DNA of 64,000 bases from Odobenus rosmarus divergens. Lineage: Eukaryota; Chordata; Mammalia; Carnivora; Odobenidae. Under the pieces are notes generated by a model. The model saw only the letters and a list, made by a program, of their open reading frames with translations. It was not told the origin of the DNA and searched no databases. The stretch is from the NCBI RefSeq assembly GCF_000321225.1, contig NW_004451648.1, positions 299,918-363,917 on the forward strand, in the 5' to 3' direction. The position numbers and the translations under genes are program-made. Positions 47,194-58,318 of the stretch are shown here, piece by piece (positions within the stretch are counted from its first letter, which is position 1; every line of letters begins with the position of its first letter).

Positions 47194-47570
47194 TGTTGCC
47201 CTAGGGGAAGTGATGGAGTAATTAGCTTAATTGGTAAATTTGAGAAAATTCAACTGGGTGTGCTCAACTGGCACAGCCTTACCTCTTGGGAGCTGCCTGC
47301 CTTCAAGGAGTGTGCTATTTGCTCTTTCCCCAATTATCTGAATGGAGGAAGCCTGTTCTCTCCCGCACAACATGGAAAACGGTAGGTAAGTCTGGGGTTT
47401 AGATTTAATGGGCTCATTTGGTTAATAGACCTAGAGCTTTGTCTTCCAGTTGGCTTCCGTAAGCAATAAAGCTGATGTCTGTTTTTGTTGTTGTTTCAAT
47501 TAAATTCTTCTGCCATCATGTAGAGAAGAGTGGTATTTGTTTATTGGGAGCCCTCTTGGAGACCCCAACA
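47194..47570 (+). mobile_element. Possible solo LTR of an endogenous retrovirus
   Basis: The ends TGTTGCCC and CCCCAACA form a short inverted repeat. AATAAAGCTGATGTC near 47465 is a polyadenylation-like signal, and TTGGAGACCCCAACA is a typical class I LTR ending. No matching 4-6 bp target duplication was found and no internal gene is present. Confidence 0.4.
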
Positions 47571-47574
47571 TTAC

Positions 47575-48105
47575 ATTGTGCAGCCTGGTTTGCAAAGGTA
47601 GCTGTTTTTTGGTAGAGACTCATTGTGACATCAATTCAAGGAGAGCCCCATACACGATATCACTTAAAATTTAACTGTAGAAAGTCTGTGCCTACATATA
47701 AGGCATGCGCAGTCTTCTCAAAAGTTTTCTCAGACAAGAGAGAGGACCCAGTCACAGGGAGCATCTGTCCCAGTTACTGCCCAGCTGCAGGCACAGAGAG
47801 TGAGAAGGTTCAGAACAGAGTCCCCCCCACACCCCAGTCAGTGAGGTGTTTCCAAACCTTCCCCAACAGTCCATGAGCACTAGGCTTCACAGTTCCATGC
47901 TGTATGTGGCTACTGTTCAGGAACATATCACCAATGTTCTCCATAGGGAATCTAAAAACTTCTACCCAGATAAAGCCTCTTTTTTGCCAAATACATTTTC
48001 TCAAACTTCTCTCTGGGTTAACTTTAACCTCTGGTATAAAGTAAGGGGAGAGAGGTGGAGGAAGAAGGAAGGCAGAAGGAAGGGAGGCTAATTATCCCTG
48101 TCCTG
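47575..48105. other. Intronic stretch with no recognised gene
   Basis: Nothing supportable seen. Confidence 0.35.
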
Positions 48106-48109
48106 TGAC

Positions 48110-48290
48110 GTCTGCATCTTGTACACACACACCCCGTGACCTCACACTATGCTGTATTTCTGATCTCGTGTGTCTGGCCCCTCTGTCAGCTTGTGAGGGC
48201 CGACTCATACCCTACACTTGACTGCAGTGCTAGTACCTAAGGCAGCACCCAGCACAAATAGGAACTCATTAGTTTTCTGGTTAAACTATG
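48110..48290 (+). mobile_element. L2 3'-end fragment
   Basis: GTCAGCTTGTGAGGGCCGACTC and GGCAGCACCCAGCACAAATAGGAACTCATTAG follow the forward L2 end with divergence. Confidence 0.5.
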
Positions 48291-48299
48291 TATCTAAAT

Positions 48300-50160
48300 T
48301 ATTGCTAATTAAATACTACACAGATAAACAGTTCCTTCTCCAGCTGAGAGGGCCATACTCCCGGAATCATGATGAGACATAATCAACACAAGAAACCTTT
48401 TCAGAAAACAGAGATGCTTCACACAAAGGTCAACAGTAGCCACGGGACATGTGGTTTCCCAGGCCAATCTGAACAGCTCACGCGTTTTCATTTTCCAGCA
48501 TTCATTAAAATATCAGCTCCTTTGTTAGTATGCCCAGCCTTAAAAGAATGTTAAAAAAAACTCAGAGTAGATCTTTGTCAAGATCTTTGCATGGTGCTAC
48601 AAAAGTCTCTATCTGGGTGCTTTGTTTAAAAAAAAAAAAAAAAGGTTTAAAATATATGCCTCAAAGGAAAAATAATGCAGAAGAGGTCAATCAGCTTGGG
48701 GAATTTTTTTTCTACTATAAGAAGAAAATGTATCCTATCACCTTCTTTAGTGCAAACTCTGCTTTTGTGACTTTGGTGTCTAACCCCAAGCTTCTGCTTC
48801 TGCTGCATCCATCCCTGTCCTCTCTGTATCCAACCCTTCATACTGGGATGTAGCCTCAGGCATTGTGGTCCCTACCCTGAGTCCCTTAATCATCCTGCAC
48901 AGTGCCAAGAAATTCTTTTTCCTCAAGAATGATCCTGCTACCCACCCTATGTGTATGTTGGGAGGCCTATGAGCAAGATCACTGCTGACGGGATTTTATA
49001 GCAGGAAGAACCCTCGAAAATCACTTAATTCAATTCAACCTCTTAATGTATTAAATACAAAACCAGAAACAGACATGTCTATTGCTCAAAAAGTGAGGTG
49101 AGGCCCACAATTAGGACAGGCTGAGGCTGAAAGCAAAGTCTCAATCCCAGTGCCAATGTTCTTTGCACAAAGCCATGAGTCTCTTCAATGGTTAAGCAAA
49201 CCTGACACCTAAGTGGCCTTCAAAGGGCCCCCAACTTAACTATCTCTTTTGATACTTCAACACAAACCATATATATGTATATATATATGTATTTTTAAAT
49301 CCCCCTGGTGGTTTTTAAGGCTTTTAGTTTTTTAAGCAACATAGTCCTTTCTCCCGAATAAAGCCATACATGGTACCCAATTATAGAAAAGTAAGTAAAA
49401 ATTCTCTCTTCTGTGGTTGAAACAGGGAGAAGGACCCTCACTCTTAGTCTACCCTCTCCCAACAGCCACAGAAACCTCTCTGAGGACCTTCAGGCTTGGC
49501 TCTATCTACTAGACAACACACCAGACCCCTAATGCCCACTGCACTGTCAGTGACTGAATCTCTGCCCTGGCCTTTCCTTGGCTGGCCTGCCTGCCATCAT
49601 CCTTCAGCCTTCAAGGCCTGGCCAGCTGCCACCAACTCCTGACCATACTATTAAGAAGTGACCCTGTATCCCCCTTGCTACAATGCTCTGAATTTTTAAC
49701 CCTTCTTCTGTACCAAAACAGAATCATTCATTATTCTCATGCTCCCCGCCTTCCAACCCCCCTGTAGTCAGGGCCCACCTGCCCATCTGGCAGCCCCTGT
49801 GGTTCCATTAAACCAGACTTCAAACAGAAGCTGCCACTCAGGTGAAGGTTCAGCCCACCTCTTTGCCTTCCCTCCTGACCCTTCCCTAATCTGGCTTGGT
49901 TTCACTCATTCTTATTAAGCTCATTGGAACCCTTGCTTCTCAACAAATATTTATGGGTTTCACTTGCTCTGCTTGAATTGACACTCTTCCCCCAGCACTA
50001 CCTCCCATTTGTTCTTTTTCCTTTCATTACCCATCCCCCACCTTGAGCTCTGGGAACTCTGGTAGAGGTTGAGTAGCTGCTGAAGAAAAAAATTCGACAC
50101 CTACTCACCCAGCACCATCTGCCCACTGACTATCAAGTTCCCCCCAGGACCTACTAGGGA
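48300..50160. other. Intronic stretch with no recognised gene
   Basis: A short (AT)n-like run lies at 49271-49290. Sequence at 49480-50050 is C/T-rich and may be a decayed L2, but I cannot support it. Confidence 0.35.
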
Positions 50161-50164
50161 CCCT

Positions 50165-50300
50165 CAGAAATGATAGAAAACCAAAATCACCTGGGTGTTT
50201 ACTTAAAATGCAGACCCCAAGGTCCCACCCCTCACCTTCAGATGTACTGACTCTGATGCATCCCAACATTTAAGAACTCCCTAAGGCAGGGAAGCCTAGC
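50165..50300 (+). mobile_element. MER5A-like hAT fragment
   Basis: AATCACCTGGGTGTTTACTTAAAATGCAGACCCCAAGGTCCCACCCC matches MER5A. Confidence 0.65.
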
Positions 50301-50559
50301 CTATCCAGGAGTCCCTGGGCCAAAACTCATTTACTGAGGGGAATGGGCAGGACAGAAATGTGGCCATCTGGAACGCTGAATGTCCAGCAGTAAGGATGAC
50401 AGAAGAAGTCCTTAGGAAGAATGAGGGCTGACCTGAATCACACTGGGGATTAGGAGTGTGGCCCTTCCCCTGACTGGCCAACCAGCTACATCATTCATGG
50501 GGCACCTGGTTCTGTTAACCAACCCCTGCATCCCATGCCTGTTGGCCACTGTATTATAC

Positions 50560-50805
50560 AGGCTGGTGGTTAAGTAAATGAGTCGGAGATCAGCCGGCCT
50601 GGGTTTGACTCCCACATCTATCATTTTCAGAACTGTGGACTCCTGAGCTTATGCAACCTCACCAAACTTCAGTTTCCTCTTCTATAAAAGGGACATAAAA
50701 TGATCTATCACATAGTATTCCTAAGAGAGTTAAAATGACTCTATCCACATACAGAATTTGAGAGAGCACCAGGCACAAGGTAAGTTTGTAATAAGCACTG
50801 GCTTT
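50560..50805 (+). mobile_element. MIR
   Basis: GGTGGTTAAGTAAATGAGTCGGAG, CCTGGGTTTGACTCCCAC, CAGTTTCCTCTTCTATAAAAGG and GCACCAGGCACAAGG give nearly the whole forward MIR. Confidence 0.85.
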
Positions 50806-50809
50806 TACT

Positions 50810-53800
50810 TCTTATCATTAACAATGCTTTCTTGAACGCACTCATTATTGTGTGTCCTGTCCCTTCTGGACAGGGAATTCTGTAGGCTTTCTGCTTTCCC
50901 TCTCTTAGAAAAACACTCCTAGTAGATTATGCCTGGCAGGATGTGACAGTGATGGAATAAGACAGTGGGTGAAGAGAGGTCTGGCATCCTGGAGGTACTC
51001 AGTAATCGTCCATGATTATTGAAAAGGCTGATCCACCTTGGCCATGCCCTGGTAGCCAGGAACAGCAGGAGCTTTCCCTCATCAGAGCTAATGTTCTGCA
51101 CCTCCCTCCAGCCACTAGGCAGAGGAGACTTGCAGGAGGGCAGGAGCCTGACTTAGCAGGCTTCTCCAGGGACCACAAGGAGCTGGCCAGAAAACTTGTG
51201 TTGATTAGACATTTATGCTTCTTATTTTATGATGGGAATTTGAACTCTCTCACAGCAGTGCCAGAAAAACTCATCCTGAGTCAATGGGTGCTTTTTTAAT
51301 ACCAAATATCTTAATTCTGATTTTCTTATGTAACCACAGTGTGCAGACGTGCCAAAAATGTTAAAAATAGAAGACAAACAAAAATCCAAGAGAAAAATCT
51401 AGCTTTTAAATCAACCTTGCATGGAAACAGTTACCGCACCAAAGTGGGATGGGGGTTATTTTTTTCTTTCATTTAGGGGAGTGGTTTTTCTTTTTCCTGT
51501 TTTATTCTTTGGGTAGTTTTATTTATTTTCCCCACACTATTCTTTAAAAACAAGTGAGGGTGACCCACTCTTCTTAAAAACAATAAAAGCTACAGGGGGA
51601 AAAAAAAAAGGCCTATAAAGCTTCCAAAGGCGTGGGGGACTTTTGCCCAGAGAAGCAAACGAGTCAAACGGTCGAAAACAACCATGGCTGCAGGCACTGG
51701 GCTGAGCCAAACCCCTGTGGTGAGGACTTGCTTTATTTCTGGTCCAAACAGAATCCAGGAAGCCACATCCACTAACTTCTTTTTCATTTAAGATTCTGCA
51801 TTCATCAATACATCTTGTTGAGACAGGCTCCATTAGAGATTTCCTCTTTGCTCTAAGAAAGAGGAGGAAAAACAGAAACACAGTGACCGTTCCTAGGAAA
51901 ACAGCATCAGCCCAGCAAGAGATCAAAACAGGTGCTTGCTACTATCTCCTACTCTCTTTCCCTGAAACTGCATTTTATTCTTTAGAAGAAAAAGAAAAAA
52001 GGCAGCTCCCTGAGCTTATATAGTGTTTGATTTTATATAAGTGCCAGATGACTCAAATTCCTTTTGGAAGAAGGTGGTCTAAGAATCTATAAAAACTCTA
52101 ATAAGCATAACCACAAACATTTCTTCCACCAACTTTAGTCAATTAAAAAAAATTCAAAAGCTTAATATAGTTGAAGACTGAAAAATAAGAGTTCCACAAA
52201 GACAAGGCTGTCATGTTAAAAAAAAAAAGATCAAAAAACATCTCAGTCACTTTTTAGCACATCTCAAATGCAGATCTTTATATAACTGATCAAGATACAA
52301 CCATTTACAAATATTTATATTTCAGATCACAAGATGGTTCTTCCCCCACTCCAGAGATTGTGAGTGATTGTAGAGTGAGCTGATCCTCATTTGGTCTCCC
52401 CTAATTTGCCCTAACCCAGCGTGGCTTCTAGAAAAAGACAAAACCCAACAGACCAAGCGGGTGGAGCCAAGGAGCCCTGATTTATTTCATCTTTGAAAGG
52501 CCACTGCACTTGCATTCTCTTTTCAGCAGGGAATGCAGTCCATACCACTGGGCTCGCTGTCCTGTATAAAATACACGTTTTCCTCATCTAGTGGAGTAAT
52601 CTTGTGAAACGTGAGCACGACCTTGCACAAGCGTCAGGGAGAGGGCAGAAGGGGAAGGCGGGGTCATGCTGGGAAACGGAGTCACTTCACCTTCGTAAGC
52701 CTCGCTCGCTCAGCACCAGGCACACAGGAGGGCCCAGACAGGAAGGAGGCAGGGCCTTGACCTTCAAGATTTTCAGGAAGCAAAGCTTTCCACACTGGCA
52801 TCATAAGCAGAGATGGAGTTGCTGCCCTGAGAGTGAGGTCCCTAAACTGATCCACATCAGAGGGAACCCCGTGGCTTCTGGGGGCAACAGGGGGACCAGA
52901 AGTGGAAAGTGGGGGCAGAGTGCAGGGAGATTCCAGACCCTTCTCCACCCAAAGGGCTAGCCACAAACTAGGAAATCAGATGATGGCCCCATCAAGATGA
53001 TTCCTCAACATCATCAGAGTTCCTGCACTTTCTCCAGCTCTGCCCCTAACCCCATTTTGTTCAAAAGAGGAAGGTATCTTGGCATTCATTTGGGAAGATG
53101 CCAACATAGCCTGAGCTTTCCAACTGGGCACCTGACCTGATTGCAGCCATAGACACTTGGAACACCAACTGTTTCATTTTTATAATAGTCTGGTTTTAGG
53201 ATGTATTCGATTTTATAAATTGTGTGGGAGGGAGACAAAGTAATTCTGATGATGATCTGCATTTCCTCTGACCATATCCTAGTAAACGTAAGAGGATCCT
53301 TGTAAGTAAAGGTGCTTTCTAATAAAGAAATAAATGTACACCTCATTATTCCATGGCCTACCGGAAACTTCTGAGGAGTGAGGATTTAGAAGAAATGATT
53401 CAAGTGGAGTTTCCCTACACCTCATCAGCCCAACCTACCTCGCTCTGCTTTTACTTTTTCATCCCTCTCACCGAGCTGGCTGAAAAAAACCTCACCCAAG
53501 CCAGGAAACAAGTGAAGGCAATGACCTTTTTAATGGCACAACCCAGGTCAGCATACCCTATTTGTTGCCATGATGACGGGGATGGCATATGCCTGCTGGT
53601 TAGAACACTCCTATCCTTTCTGTTATGAGACACACAGTTATTTCCTGTTCTGAGAAATTTTGGAGGGGCAAGAAAAGGAAGACAGGAAGGGAAGAGATGT
53701 TTATGAAAAAGCTGCCAAAGGCTCTTTGAGGATCTATAATCTCTCTTTTGTAGGCAATAGCAAATAGTCCTATCAAAATGAACCTTGAAATCTGGAGTGA

Positions 53801-53912
53801 AGCTTTTGAAAATAAATCTCATGTTCTACTTGATTTTTTAAAATATGCATAGTGTTTCCCTCAGCAAATCACCCATAACAATCTATCAAAAGACAAATAT
53901 AGTGGATTATTA
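50810..53912. other. Intronic stretch with no recognised gene
   Basis: Frames of 118-129 codons (51537-51926, 52604-52960, 53451-53822) are on opposite strands, match no family and have no splice or promoter support. A-runs occur near 51599 and 52218. Confidence 0.4.
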
Positions 53913-53928
53913 TGGCAAGCAGATTTTT

Positions 53929-54120
53929 TTTTTTAAAGATTTTATTTATTTCAGACAAAGAGAGAAAAGGAGAGAGCATGAGTAGAGAAGTTCTCTGCAG
54001 AGGGAGAAGCAGACTCCCCGCTGAGCAGGGAGCCTGACATGGATCTCAAGCCCAGGACCCTGGGGATCATGACCTGAGCCGAAGGCAGATGCTTAACCGA
54101 ATGAGCCACCCAGGCGCCTC
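53929..54120 (-). mobile_element. SINEC
   Basis: Reversed copy ending GAGCCACCCAGGCGCCTC. Target duplication TGGCAAGCAGATTTTT (53913-53928) and TGGCAAGGAGATTTTT (54121-54136), one mismatch. Confidence 0.95.
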
Positions 54121-54136
54121 TGGCAAGGAGATTTTT

Positions 54137-54695
54137 AAGAGGGCCCCTAACGATCTCTGCCTCCTGGTATCTATGTCCCTTGAATAATCCTTTCCATCTG
54201 AGTGAGGGCTGGACCTAGTGACTTAGTTCTAGAGAATAAGATTTAGCAAGAGAGATGGGGAGCACTTCTGAGTTTGGGTTATAAAAGACTGACTTCTATC
54301 TTGCTTGCATATTCTTTCACTCTCTCTTGCTTGCTCTCTCTGATGAAGCCATGTTGTGAGCTCTTCTTTGGGGAAGTCCACATGGCAATGAATTGAAGGT
54401 GTCTTCCAGTCAACAGTCAGTGAAGAATGAAGGCCCTCAGGCCTATAGTCCACCAGCAACTGATTCCTGCCAACAACCACTGAGTAAGCTCAGGAGATCC
54501 TTCCACATTCCACCCTTCAGATGACCGCATTCCCAGACTACACCCTGGTTACAACCTTGTGAGAGATCCTGAATTAGAGAACCCATCTAAGCTGTGCCTT
54601 GACTCCTGACCCAGAGAAACTGTGAGATAATACATGTTGTTTTTAAGCCACCAAATTTTGGGGGTATTTTGTTATGCAGCAAGAGTAAATAATGT
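54137..54695 (+). mobile_element. MaLR LTR (MLT1-like)
   Basis: CTTGCTTGCTCTCTCTGATGAAGCCATGTTGTGAGC, CAACTGATTCCTGCCAACAACCAC, CAGAGAAACTGTGAGATAATACATG and TTAAGCCACCAAATTTTGGGG are in MLT1 order. Solo LTR, no internal region. Confidence 0.85.
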
Positions 54696-54699
54696 GGCT

Positions 54700-55220
54700 T
54701 TTAATCATCAGTATTTGTAATTGCATGTGAAAGGGGAAAACAATCCAAAAGTCATCCAGAGGGAGCTAGTTCAATCAAGAGTGGCATATCCGTACAAGAA
54801 ACATTAGGCAGCCCTCAAAATATGAGGCCGAAATTTCTACATTGAAATGGGAAGATTAGTCCACAAAAATTAAAAAGCAAGTTGCAAAACAATGTGAGAC
54901 TTCTAAAACATGTCAGCTCTCTGAACTTTCACTTCATCAAATTTGAACTCCAGGCAAGCTCCTTACCCACTGTTCCCATCTCAGAAAATAGCAACTGTAG
55001 TTATCTAGTTGCTGTAGGCAAACAAACAAAAGCAAAAGACAAAATATACACAAAGAGTGAGATAAAGAAGAGAGACTGTTCTGACTCTCCTCTTTTGCTC
55101 ATCCAGTCCATCACTAAATTATAGAGTTTGCCTTCAAATTGCCACCACATCCCACACTTCTCACCACCCCTACAGTTACTCCTCCCATCCACGCCACCAT
55201 CCACTCTTTCTTGGACAGAA
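54700..55220. other. Intronic stretch with no recognised gene
   Basis: Nothing supportable seen. Confidence 0.3.
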
Positions 55221-55476
55221 GCATCGGACCTGATTCAGTGCCCTGCCATATTTCACAAATGCAAATGATATGAGGCCACTCCCCTCTCTAAACTCTGTAA
55301 CAGTCTTCCCACTACAGTCAGAATAAAACTAAGTTTGCTGGTTCGCAAAGACATAATCTACAGCTCTGGTCTCTGGATACTTTTCCTTCCTCTACAATTC
55401 TCTCACTTACCTGCTCTATCCACACTGGCCTCCTTGATGTTTCTAGAACACACCTAGTTCACTCTCATATCAGGGC

Positions 55477-55949
55477 TGTATTAGGTTGCTCGAGCTACCA
55501 GAACAAAGTACCACAGACTGAATGGCTTAAATAGCATAAATGTATTGTCTCATGGTTTTGGAGGCTAGAAGTGTAAAATCAGGGTGTTAGCAGGGGTGTC
55601 CTCCTTTTGAAGGACCTAAGCAAGGATCTACTCTAGGCCTCTCTCCTTGCTTCTGGTGGTTTGCTGGCAATCTTCGGTGTTCTTGGGCCTGCAGACCTAT
55701 CACCCCAGTCTCTGACTTTAACCTCACATAGTGTTCTTGCTCTGTGTGTGTGTGTGTGTGTGTGTGTGTCTAAACTTCCCATTTTTAAGAGGACCCCAGT
55801 CTTAATGGATTAGGGGTCCATCGTACCCCAATATGACCTCATCTTAAGTGACTATAACTGAAATGACCTTATTTCCAAATTAGGCCACATTCTGAGGGCT
55901 TAGGACTTCTACAGATGAATTTGGGAGAGACACAATTCAACTCATCACA
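55477..55949 (-). mobile_element. MaLR LTR (MLT1-like) inside L2
   Basis: It starts TGTATTAGGTTGCTCGAGC and ends CAACTCATCACA, with GTACCACAGACTGAATGGCTTAAA, TTTTGGAGGCTAGAAGTG, and CTTATTTCCAAATTAGGCCACATTCTGAGG between, all reversed MLT1-type sequence. Flanking pentamers AGGGC and AGACC are a decayed target duplication. A (TG)n run at 55743-55769 lies within it. Confidence 0.85.
55743..55769 (+). repeat. (TG)n microsatellite
   Basis: Uninterrupted TG run inside the LTR. Confidence 0.95.
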
Positions 55950-56009
55950 AGACCCTTTGCAATCACTGTTCCCTCTTTCTGGAAAGCTCTCTACCCAGAG
56001 TGGTTGCCA

Positions 56010-56790
56010 TAAGGATGTGCCCTGCATAAGGAGCATAACTGGCCAGGAGTTACAGCTGCTGTGCTCTGAAATTCATCTGTGCATTTGTGACAAAGTCATG
56101 CTTCCCACAAGTGACTCCTCATCAGTGACTGAGCATGGCAAGGATACCAAGGCAAGCCTGTTCCTGGGAGATGAAAATTCACCTGACAGGTATCATTGGC
56201 TCAAGAACTCTCCAACAGTCTTACCAAACACTCTAGAGTGCTTCCACTCCACCTTTGTCCCTCCCCTCTCTTCTTTACCCGGGATTAGACTTGCGTCACA
56301 ATCTGAGGACACTCCCAGGCTCCCACCAGCTCCCTCCCCATTTTCTTTCCTTTTTTTTTTTTTTTTAAGATTTTATTTATTTATTTGACAGGGAGATCCA
56401 CAGTGAGAGAGGGAACACAAGCAGGGGGAGTGGGAGAGGGAGAAGCAGGCTTCCCGCTGAGCAGGGAGCCTGATGTGGGACTCGATCCCAGGACCCTGGG
56501 ACCATGACCTGAGCCGAAGGCAGACACTTAATGACTGAGCCACCCAGGTGCCCCTCCCTCCCCATTTTCACTTGCAGCTGGGGCAGAGCACTCAAAAGGG
56601 CCCTGCACTTTGTTGCATGCTCTGTTGTAGCTGACTTGAAATTCATTATTTATGAAGAAGGGGACCCATGTTTCATTTTGTACTGAACACTGTTTGGTTC
56701 ACAGCGGTTGCCTTAATAAATCTCTTGCACAGCTAACCCATGACTTGGTTCTGCTTCTTGGGGGATCCAGGTGGATACCCCAGATATCAG
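56010..56790 (+). mobile_element. Unidentified insertion within L2 (LTR-like)
   Basis: This segment separates two L2 blocks that would be adjacent in an intact copy. Its right part has CCTTAATAAATCTCTTGCACAGC, like an LTR polyadenylation region. A SINEC lies inside. I cannot name the family. Confidence 0.4.
56346..56553 (-). mobile_element. SINEC with exact 16-bp duplication
   Basis: Reversed, near-consensus copy. CTCCCTCCCCATTTTC is exact at 56330-56345 and 56554-56569. Confidence 0.97.
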
Positions 56791-57399
56791 CATGACTCTT
56801 TACCACCTCATCTGGTCAGATGTCATCTCCTCAGAGAGGCTTCCTTTGCCATCCTAAGTAAAGCACACTTGACCCCACCCAGTCTCTTTTTCCCATTATC
56901 CTGCTTTAGTTTTCTTCATAGCTCCATCTGATTTTACTGTACCTTTTTATTTATTGTTTGTTTTGTCTTTCCCTTGAGAAAGTAAACTAGAAAGGGACAA
57001 AGACTTTTTGTTTGTTTATCATTGTGCCCCAGTACCTATAACAAAGCCAGGTACATGATAGGTAGTCAATAATTAGTTGGTGAATAAATTAATTTATAAA
57101 ACAAATAAATGTCATACTGAACTCACCCAGCTCCTTCTTCAGTTCTAAACATATATAAAATATAACCCAGTGTGAACCTCTTGAGAATGTACTTCACAGA
57201 CCTAGACAATATAACTGTTTTTGTTTTTATTTAAAAGACAGGCCAGAAATGAGGACAGAACCAAAGCCAAAGCAATAAGCATGACAGCAAATGCTGCAGT
57301 CACCCAGAGGTGAGTTGAATCTGGATACAGCTGCTTAGGAGCCTAGAGCTGAGATTTTAATGCCCAGTTAAGGACAGGTTTTGTGGCCCTGGGCCTGTG

Positions 57400-58287
57400 C
57401 AAGGTAGGAGGAAATACCTGAAAATAGGGCTAGAAAAAACTACCACTGCTCCCCAGTAGCTCAGGGAAGAGGCAAGTAAGTCTGTATTCTGCCCCTGTCT
57501 CCTGGTGAAAAAAAATATATAATTAAAAAACAAGACAGCAAGTCTGTGGCATGCACAACTGTGTGGCCTAAATTTACATTGTTTATATTGTGCAAGAATC
57601 CAGAGCTACTAAATCACCATAAAAATGTTCCTAGGACCAGAGAAATCTCTGTAGAAGTAAACTCAAATTGCTCTGTAGAAATATTTTCATAACTCAGGAC
57701 TCACAGGACTCCCTCAGATTAAACAATTCCTGTTGAACAAATGCAACAAAGAAACAAACCAGTCAGAGGGAGAGGCCACAGGCACAATAACCAGAAGAAT
57801 TAGCACTCCAAGAGCTGATGGTAATAGAATAACCTGATGGGTCTATAAACTGATTATGTTTAAAGTATTTTTTAAATAAAAGAAGGAATTAAAACTACCA
57901 GGAAAAAACCAACCTCTATGAAAAAAGAAAGGCCAGATTTTGGAAGAAAAAAAAAAAAAGAAGTGAATAGAATTCTAAATACTAAAAATGCAATGTTAAG
58001 TTGCATATTAGAGACAGCTGAAAAGAGAATTAGTATCATGGAAGATGGGCCTGAAGAAATTAATCATAAAGTAGCAGAGATAGAAAAATATGAAAGAGAG
58101 GTTGTAAGACATGGAAAGTAGATGGAGAAAATAAAATATACATTTAATTGGAGTTCCAGGAGGAAGGAGCAGGAGATTGCGAGAGAAGCAATATTGAAAT
58201 AATAATGGTTGAAAATTTAACAGAATTAAAGTAATGTCTATGCTATTCATTTGAAACATCACAAGTCCCAAGCAGGATTCAAAAGAA

Positions 58288-58318
<31 letters not shown>

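Larger units (their letters stand above)
55225..57080 (+). mobile_element. L2 LINE split by later insertions
   Basis: Three colinear L2 blocks are visible: 55225-55476 (GGCCACTCCCCTCTCTAAACTC, CACACTGGCCTCCTTGATG), 55950-56010 (CCCTTTGCAATCACTGTTCCCTCTTTCTGGAAAGCTC) and 56795-57080 (GTCATCTCCTCAGAGAGGCTTCC, AGCCAGGTACATGATAGG, TTAGTTGGTGAATAAATT). The first break is the MaLR LTR at 55477-55949. The second break, about 56010-56790, holds an unidentified element plus a SINE. Confidence 0.8.

Noticed and set aside
52604..52966. Overlapping 118- and 94-codon ORFs on opposite strands
   Set aside because: GC-richer local sequence lengthens open frames by chance; no known domain.
55915..56388. 157-codon plus-strand ORF
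   Set aside because: It crosses from a MaLR LTR into L2, an unidentified insert and a SINE poly-T, so it is a chance frame over repeats.
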